A DNA stretch of 64,000 nt. It comes from Pycnopodia helianthoides. Lineage: Eukaryota > Echinodermata > Asteroidea > Forcipulatida > Asteriidae. Below are positions 57,120 through 64,000 of this stretch, in pieces. A program made the translations under genes and the position numbers. Position 1 is the stretch's first letter, and each line of letters begins with the position of its first letter. The notes beneath the pieces were generated by a model. That model worked only from the letters and a program-made list of their open reading frames with translations. It was not told the DNA's origin and made no database searches. The stretch covers positions 15,158,332 to 15,222,331 of the forward strand of contig CM063257.1 of the NCBI GenBank assembly GCA_032158295.1, read 5' to 3'.

Positions 57120-57600
57120 TGTTCGGGGGTGACTCCGCCCACCCCCTTTTGTGACGTCAATCAAGGCAGACTTCGCCTCGATCGAACATCGACCCCCTCG
57201 AATTTGCTTGCGTTTACGTTGTAAACTTACGTGCAAGTAGGTCCCCGTAGTAATCTTGTACGTTTCGAAAACAAAAAAAAATTCTTGCATTTTCTGGCCA
57301 TGCCGACCAGGTGTATTGCTGCTGTATGCAGCTAAACAACTAATGATGGGGTCAGTCTGCATTTGTTTCCTGCAGATCCCAAGTATAAGCGGTTGTGGGC
57401 CGCGAAAGTCAGACTAACGACGTCGTTTTCGGCGCGATGTGCCAGCTAGTATACGCTAGCTAGTACATGTATACTGTGATGTGGGTGACGTCCGCATACG
57501 CACAACATTTTGTTTCCTTCAAATATCGTGCCTTGATTGACGTCACGAACAGCGCCACCATGTGTCAAGGTAAAGGGGGGCCTACTCTTAAATTTGTAAT
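57120..57600. mobile_element. THAP-bearing insertion in arm 2 (P-element-like remnant)
   Basis: A GC-richer block absent from arm 1. It contains an exact 18-bp inverted pair, GTGACGTCAATCAAGGCA (57151-57168) and its complement (57529-57546), each including the palindrome TGACGTCA. Between them lies the start of a THAP coding sequence. THAP DNA-binding domains are characteristic of P-element/THAP9-type transposases, so this is probably a non-autonomous or decayed copy. Exact boundaries were not determined. Confidence 0.6.
57300..57449 (+). pseudogene. THAP zinc-finger N-terminus with in-frame stop
   Basis: ATG at 57300 opens MPTRCIAAVCS, the classic THAP start with the first two zinc-binding cysteines (C-x4-C). 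A TAA at 57333-57335 interrupts, and the same frame continues TTNDGVSLHLFPADPKYKRL and WAAKVR, matching the THAP 'F-P-D...W' core. It ends at TAG 57447-57449, before the second Cys and His of the C2CH site. This is a broken, truncated DNA-binding domain. Confidence 0.75.
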
Positions 57601-58153
57601 TAAAATAAAAACTAATTTGTAAAAACCTTAGTTAACTGTTTATTCACATTCAACTCATCAAACATTAATGACAAAAGCTTTTTTTCTTTCAAAATACCAC
57701 TGCCAGGTGCCTTTAAATAGTTTAGTTGGTGTTTAAATATTAACTTTACAAATAACTCATAAATTATTAGAATTAGCAAATTGACATCAAACTGCACAGA
57801 GAATACAATGAATAATAATATGTTGAGGAAATACAATTACCGTAAGTGTGCAAAACATGGCCTGAGGAAATTGAACCAAAGTAGGGCGCAATCATATTTA
57901 TTCATGGAGCGCAATTTGCACGACCCAATTTAGGTCGTTAGGTGGCATTTTTAGCTCGTGCCATTGGAAACTTGCTTACGAAAGTTTGGAGCTTAAGTTT
58001 TAAAATTAATATGCATATAGTATCAAACGCATAATCGAAGCGAGCTAAGGCTCAACGGTCAGATTGATTTATTAAGAAAAAAAAACCGGAAATATATTGA
58101 ATGGGGATAAGAGAGTGGTGAATTGGTCGTTAACGCCAGTTTGAAACATTACA

Positions 58154-58226
58154 GGGCCGTCGCCGCGCGATAAAAGACCTTGCCTTCGTCTCGGTCCTTT
58201 ATCGCTCGGCCACGACCCTGCCGGTT
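58154..58226. repeat. GC-rich imperfect hairpin, arm 2 copy
   Basis: Counterpart of 6340-6412: GCGCGATAAAAGACC pairs imperfectly with GGTCCTTTATCGCTCGGCC. Confidence 0.65.
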
Positions 58227-59059
58227 TAACACGGCGCTGCTGTTCAAAACCATGCAGTCGTTATAAAATGGTCACACATTAGGAGCGTTGACTTGATACC
58301 TAATTATATACAATTAAATCACGGGATCGTACTACTGGCGCATCATTTAAAAGTACACTTGATTCACCGTGAATGGTAGAACAGTAGGATAATTAATAAT
58401 AGCTTAAAAACCATAGTTAGTTGTGAAGTAGACATTTTAATTTTGTACATAATTTATCGAACCACACCTTCGTATTTGTAAGCGTATTTTAAACTACTCT
58501 CGAGTGTTCTTTGCCTTATAGCAAGAACACCGTGTTAGGTTTGGATGGTTAAGTTTGGATGTTACAAGTATATTATTACAAGTTTGATGTGCCCAGCTTT
58601 GTGGATTTGTAATTTATTGTAGAAAATAGCAACTTATTGTCACGAATATATACTTTAGGACTCTTGAACTGACCATAAACACTTCTACAAGTATGCGGAA
58701 ATCTACACTCCAAAAACTCTGAGTCAGAAATGACCCGGATTCCGGGTCAAAGGGGGGCAAGCACAGGTCAGTGTGACAAGAAATCTGTGTCAAAATTACT
58801 CAACAATGATGGGGTAATATTTATGGACAGCGCCCTCTGGCAAGAAGTTTAAACTTTAGTTTTCAAGCTCAACTGTATCAAACACAAATGTTATTAAAAT
58901 ATAGTGAACTAGTATACATCAAAAGAAGCAGTGAAGTTTTGAAGAGACAAAAAGAACACATAATCATAGACAAAACCTAAGAGTAATTCCTGTCTACAAT
59001 ACCACTGGTAATACTGCCCTTTTATAGTATAGTAAGTGCACAAAAAAATTACAATTTAA

Positions 59060-59540
59060 AACCTTGCAGCGAGGCACCCAACCACAGTGCTTTGGCACAT
59101 ATCAAGAAAAACACAACAATTTCAAAATGGTAGATCCCAACCCCGTGACACTCCGTGATATCCTGCAGTGTACCAATACACACGTTTTATGTGGGGTGTC
59201 AATCAACGGGGTCGTCAATTTGGTCAGGAGGGGTGGTGGAAAAAATGTTTCCCCATAGCTCATGCACAAACTCCTATCTCTGCGGCACGTGCGCCACAGA
59301 TCACTACCACAGCCTATAGTGGTAAGGCATGTTGTGTCTGACCGCTCTAGGTTCAATGGCCTTTTGTGAATGAAGGTTCTGTGATCTTGTGCCGACAGCA
59401 GACTGGTTTAGCAGACATAAATCATTGAGATAAGGCAGAACAGACCCTCTTAACCTCTTAACCTATCAAATGGGCCAGCCACACCTTTGTGACAGGATGA
59501 CGTAACACCGTTGGCCCAAAACAGGTGCATCGGTGCAGGG
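59060..59540. mobile_element. 481-bp piggyBac-like MITE, private to arm 2
   Basis: Flanked by TTAA (59056-59059 and 59541-59544). Termini AACCTTGCAGCGAGGCACC (left) and the complement CCCTGCACCGATGCACC (right) are similar after the first bases. The matching part of arm 1 (complement of about 5125-5215) lacks it. The TTAA target and CCC(T)GCA-type end fit piggyBac. It has no coding capacity. Confidence 0.65.
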
Positions 59541-60779
59541 TTAAGAATATCTAGTTACAAAATATATACTTAATTACTAAATCAATTAAGATTTCTTTTT
59601 AATAGCAATTTATTAAATAGTAAGAGTAAGTAAATTGAGCTGTATGTACATTTCTGATTTTAGTCTACTTGAGTTGAGTAATTGTATCGTTTGAACACTA
59701 ATTTACATTTTGACAAGTTCTTGCCGCATGGAAACTTCACCTAGTGACGCCATTAGAAGAAGACAAAAAAATTACACGCATATACACACTTGTCCTGTTT
59801 TCAAGAGTGCATTTTATAATTAGCGTGCTTATTATATTGGGGGTGAATACAATCCTTTCAAAGTGTCTGAATTATCAGATAAGAGGCTCTGGACCTAATA
59901 AAACAAATTCAAACCCATCGACGCACCTGGAAGCCTTCTGTCGAAGACATGAATAATTATTACCTAGGAGTGGTGAAGAAAACTTTTCCAATTATTCAGA
60001 GTTATCAGAGAAGAGTCTTTGAACTCAATAAAACAAATTCCAACCCATCAAGCCATCCAGGCGGCATCTTGAGAATGCATGATTGATTACAGCCAGGTGT
60101 GGCTTTTAGCCACAGGCTAAGAGATAAGTTTACGATCCCTGTGGGAATTCTTAAAGGGGAGGTCATTGATGGATATTGTCGTCAAAGGATCAACCCGGGG
60201 TAACTTCCTTTTTATATAGAACTCGAGAGGGAATATTGAATCTTAGAAAATGATTATTATTTACTTTGGCGGATTTGTTTACAAACAGACTGTTGATAAC
60301 ATTTTCGTAACATCACGTATAGTTTTAACAAAGTGAAAAGCCTCAGCAGTCTAATGATAATTATCAACAACAAACAGAAAATGAAAAAAATAAACGCATC
60401 AATAACAAACTAAAGTAAAGAAGAGTGTTCATAAGTGTCCACATGCCAAACATCACGATGGGTCCTTGAAGGACATACGTTACCACCTCATATTCAAATC
60501 AATTGAAATTTTATTAACAGTGGCTATGCTTGATAAATTAATATATACCACAACGCGAAGGCGGAACATAAACACTGTCGTCATGATGACGGGATTTTGA
60601 GTCACTCACATTTGTTCAATCGCTCAATAATTTTGTTTCAAAGTTGAGACTTGACGCATGTGGAAATCTTGGACCAGTAAAAGTCAAACGATTTCCACCA
60701 CAAAATGTTTTTGGTAAGTGGTCATATTCGACTTATTCCCCAAGCATTCAACATAAAACTGGAAGTCCAAGAGAAACAA

Positions 60780-61190
60780 AGTTAGAAGAATTGGATCACT
60801 CCACCAATGTCCTCCTCGGAACCAATCTCAAGAGTAATTCACAGTACACTGCACTTAGTTTTAGAAATCATGGATCAGCTAGTCTTCCAAATTACTTAAT
60901 ACCTCAAAACCTATGAAAACATTGCACGAATAACCACAAAATCCTCTTGTTACGACCCCATTCCTAACATAGTTCCTTCCCCCACATCTTCCTGTCTTTT
61001 CTGCCCTGAGGAAAATTCCTCCCAGCCACCACAGTGTGGAACATCTGTGTGTATGAACACAGTGTGTTCACATAGTGTCCATACTGTGTATACCACTCAG
61101 TGGTCACACTGTGATAACACCGTGTTCTCTGTGTGCGACACTGTAAATTTAGTGGCATGACAGTGTGAACACAGAGTTTTCACAGTGTAC
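60780..61190. other. Transition to the satellite
   Basis: Nothing identifiable to about 61020. From there irregular 'cacagtgtg' words appear, the degraded edge of the satellite. Confidence 0.4.
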
Positions 61191-61205
61191 GCATATATAA
61201 ATCAC

Positions 61206-62640
61206 AGTGATTTCACAGTGTGTTCACACAGTGGCAATTCACACTGTGGAATGACCACAGTGTGTTCTCCGTGTGAACAGACACCGTGGACAATCCACGG
61301 TGATTTCACAGTGTGTTAACAGAGTGGCAATTCACACTGTGGAATGACCACAGTGTGTTCACAGTGTGTTCTCGGTGTGAACAGACACTGTGGACAATCC
61401 ACGGTGATTTCACAGTGTGTTCACAGACTGGCAATTCACACTGTGGAATGACCACAGTGTGTTTACAGTGTGTTCTCGGTGTGAACAGACACTGTGGACA
61501 ATCCACGGTGATTTCACAGTGTGTTCACAGAGTGGCAATTCACACTGTGGAATGACCACAGTGTGTTCACAGTGTGTTCTCGGTGTAAACAGACACTGTG
61601 GACAATCCACGGTGATTTCACAGTGTGTTCACAGAGTGGCAATTCACACTGTGGAATGACCACAGTGTGTTCACAGTGTGTTCTCGGTATGAACAGACAC
61701 TGTGGACAATCCACGGTGATTTCACAGTGTGTTCACAGAGTGGCAATTCACACTGTGGAATGACCACAGTGTGTTCACAGTGTGTTCTCGGTGTGAACAG
61801 ACACTGTGGACAATCCACGGTGATTTCACAGTGTGTTCACAGAGTGGCAATTCACACTGTGGAATGACCACAGTGTGTTCACAGTGTGTTCTCGGTGTAA
61901 ACAGACACAGTGGACAATCCACGGTGATTTCACAGTGTGTTCACAGAGTGGCAATTCACACTGTGGAATGACCACAGTGTGTTCACAGTGTGTTCTCGGT
62001 ATGAACAGACACTGTGGACAATCCACGGTGATTTCACAGTGTGTTCACAGAGTGGCAATTCACACTGTGGAATGACCACAGTGTGTTCACAGTGTGTTCT
62101 CGGTGTGAACAGACACTGTGGACAATCCACGGTGATTTCACAGTGTGTTCACAGAGTGGCAATTCACACTGTGGAATGACCACAGTGTGTTCACAGTGTG
62201 TTCTCGGTGTGAACAGACACTGTGGACAATCCACGGTGATTTCACAGTGTGTTCACTGTGTGGCAATTCACACTGTGGAATGACCACAGTGTGTTCACAG
62301 TGTGTTCTCGGTGTGAACAGACACTGTGGACAATCCACGGTGATTTCACAGTGTGTTCACAGACTGGCAATTCACACTGTGGAATGACCACAGTGTGTTC
62401 ACAGTGTGTTCTCGGTGTGAACAGACACTGTGGACAATCCACGGTGATTTCACAGTGTGTTCACAGACTGGCAATTCACACTGTGGAATGACCACAGTGT
62501 GTTCACAGAGTGGCAATTCACACTGTGGAATGACCACAGTGTGTTCACAGTGTGTTCTCGGTGTAAACAGACACTGTGGACAATCCACGGTGATTTTACA
62601 GTGTGTTCACAGAGTGGCAATTCACTGTGTGCAATTTTCA
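61206..62640. repeat. 104-bp palindrome-rich satellite, ~13 monomers
   Basis: Monomers start every 104 bases (61313, 61417, 61521 and so on). Each contains CACACTGTGG-AATGA-CCACAGTGTG, a perfect 10-bp hairpin with a 5-base loop, plus further CACAGTGTG copies and the constant phrase 'tggacaatccacggtgatt'. The first and last monomers are shortened (around 61234 and 62480-62530). Monomer variants repeat with a 312-bp (three-monomer) period between 61521 and 62144. Frames of 66 and 80 codons on both strands arise from the repeat and are not genes. Confidence 0.95.
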
Positions 62641-63060
62641 GTGTATGTTCACAGTGTGGTCATGCACACTATGACCACACAGATAGCACACTGTGGTGAT
62701 TGGGATGAAATTCCTAAGTATGGAATGCTACTCATTGGCTCCGTGCGGATGAGAACCTTTTTAAAAGGCTTGACCACCTTTTATGTGGCCCTCAGTCAGT
62801 GCCCAAGCAGGCATATACATCGTGAAACCCATGTAGTGCAGCGTTGGGCTCGCATCTTGTCCGTCTACGGTGACTACTCCTCCCTCTCCACCGAGGGATC
62901 GTGGCCGAGAGTGACGGTGCTGCTGAACCCTCGATTGCCGTGGCTCCTGAGCTGAATGCCCAGTCAACGTCTGCCCCTACCTACCTGTTTCGAAGCCATA
63001 TATGGGAGGATGTCAAGTCATAGGAAGAACGGTGTGACGGGACCAAACTTGAGAAGGGTT

Positions 63061-63375
63061 AGAGAAGTGTCCGTTTCGCTCACTACTGGTCGTTTCCCTA
63101 ACTTCGGTTGTGGGTGGAGTCAGTGGTGAACGTTACACAGCGATGATTGGGGCTGGGGGAGCGAGGACCCCCGGGAGAAATCAGTTCGACAAAACTTGGG
63201 ACCACTGGTGAAGTGGTAGTTAGAGAAGGGTCCGTTTAGCTAACTACTGGTCGTTTCCCTGGTTTTGGTTCTGAGTGGAGTCAGTGGTGAATGTTACACA
63301 GCAATGATTGGGGCTGGGCGAGCGAGGAATGTGCGCACGGGTGTCTCGACGGGAAACCTCCCCGGGAGAAATCAG
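63061..63375. repeat. Direct tandem duplication, ~161-bp period
   Basis: 63061-63195 and 63222-63375 share 'agagaag(t/g)gtccgttt', 'actactggtcgtttccct', 'gtggagtcagtggtgaa', 'cagcgatgattggggctggg' and 'cgggagaaatcagt', with a 30-base insertion in the second. It lies within the gag-like region. Confidence 0.75.
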
Positions 63376-64000
63376 TATGATCGCAGCTGAGTGAGTGAGC
63401 ATAGCCATAGCCATAGCCATCGAGGGAGCTACGGAAATCCTGGGTTCATGATGATCACTTAGTGTATCGGTCACGGGAAGCAAAGTAGTTGTCACGAGAG
63501 GGGCGGGGGTAAGGACTGGAGCGCCGCTGGTAATCGCGAGCTGGGGAAGTGGAGCGATGGCGGTTGGACTTATAAGGAGTGGGACCATGGCGTTGAGAGG
63601 AACTACGAACTCTAAATTCTCAAGAAGGGCGTATATAAATTTTTCAAGAAGATTTGCCAGTTGTGAGTCAATATAAGTGGGAGTGGTACGGTGGGGGGGG
63701 GGGGGGGTGGAGGAGGAATGAGGGTATCATTGGCAACAGAGGGGTTGGTTGGTAGGGACATTTTGGTGGCTTCGTAAGCGCGCTCTATCTGCCTAGCTAG
63801 GCGTCCAGAGTTGTGACGCCACCCTCAAGGATTTTGAGTTGCAGGTAAGGGGATAACCCAGCTACAAATTGGCAAAAGCTTTCGCCGTTTTGAGCTGTTT
63901 TTTTCCCAATAATCTGGGAATGCTTCCTGGACCAATCGAGTGATCTCAGCGTAGAAAACCTCCAGGGGTTTATTTGGGACGCGAGATCGGGCATTAATAC
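63244..64000 (-). pseudogene. Ty3/Gypsy-like Gag remnant
   Basis: Read on the minus strand from the window edge, a capsid-like stretch (PLEVFYAEITRLVQEAF) is followed, after a shift at an A7 run near 63900, by FCQFVAGLSPYLQLKILEGG-TTL. This is the usual end of a retrotransposon gag capsid domain. An in-frame TAG follows near 63795. Proline-rich and RYRRS-like basic sequence continues to about 63244 in shifted frames. The rest of the element would lie beyond the right edge or is lost. No protease or RT is seen. Broken in at least two places. Confidence 0.5.

Larger units (their letters stand above)
56479..60764. repeat. Arm 2 of the inverted duplication (partner 3592-8335)
   Basis: See arm 1 for matching blocks. 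Private to arm 2 are the THAP-bearing insertion (about 57010-57600) and a TTAA-flanked element (59060-59540). The inner end is within LamG-like sequence. The outer end is near 60764, about 440 bases before the satellite array. Confidence 0.85.

Noticed and set aside
61206..62640. Regular repeats as a CRISPR array or a repetitive protein gene
   Set aside because: The 104-bp units are contiguous with no unique spacers. The period is not a multiple of three, and open frames occur on both strands, so it is a satellite.

Overview
The window is animal nuclear DNA. It has no operons and no bacterial features. Coding potential sits in short exons bounded by GT/AG splice sites, surrounded by AT-rich, repeat-dense non-coding sequence. 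Non-LTR retrotransposon fragments, tRNA-derived SINEs, piggyBac, THAP/P-element and mariner-like elements, together with fibrinogen-related (FReD) and laminin-G-like exons, suggest a marine invertebrate, perhaps an echinoderm or another invertebrate deuterostome. The exact taxon is inference.

Layout. 1-3.6 kb: a 5'-truncated LINE with a clear target-site duplication. 3.6-8.3 kb: arm 1 of a large diverged inverted duplication whose partner, arm 2, lies at 56.5-60.8 kb. Arm 1 ends inside a LamG-like exon on the minus strand, whose phase-matched membrane-anchor exon lies at 12.1-12.3 kb. 8.8-20.4 kb: repeats built from ~140-150 bp modules carrying a CCGGTTCAAACCGG-type palindrome, a second duplicated repeat family, and non-coding segments that recur at 15, 17 and 30 kb. 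21-25.3 kb: two near-identical signal-peptide exons and one exon for an unrecognised cysteine-containing domain. 25.7-31.9 kb: a broken piggyBac transposase, a tandem repeat and a LINE scrap. 32-35.3 kb: more modular repeats, opening with three successive hairpins.

35.4-43.6 kb (copy A) and 49.3-56.3 kb (copy B) are direct duplicates of a FReD cassette. Each holds Thr-rich micro-exons (2 in A, 3 in B) followed by three FReD exons. All splice phases agree, so signal exon, Cys-rich exon, micro-exons and FReD exons can be read as one secreted lectin-like protein. Cassette B is intact and cassette A has a 1-nt frameshift. No signal exon was found between A and B, so B may share the upstream 5' exons or lack them. 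45-49 kb holds a transposon with perfect 55-bp inverted termini, a second one nested inside it, and LINE fragments. 57.1-57.6 kb is an insertion carrying the start of a THAP domain. 61.2-62.6 kb is a 104-bp satellite rich in CACAGTGTG palindromes, with a three-monomer higher-order repeat. 63-64 kb is a decayed LTR-retrotransposon gag region.

The most interesting theme is a fast-evolving FReD (FREP/ficolin-like) locus with duplicated 5' exons, duplicated 3' cassettes and a variable number of stalk micro-exons. Paralogous empty sites allow a solo LTR and three or four small transposons to be placed after the duplications.
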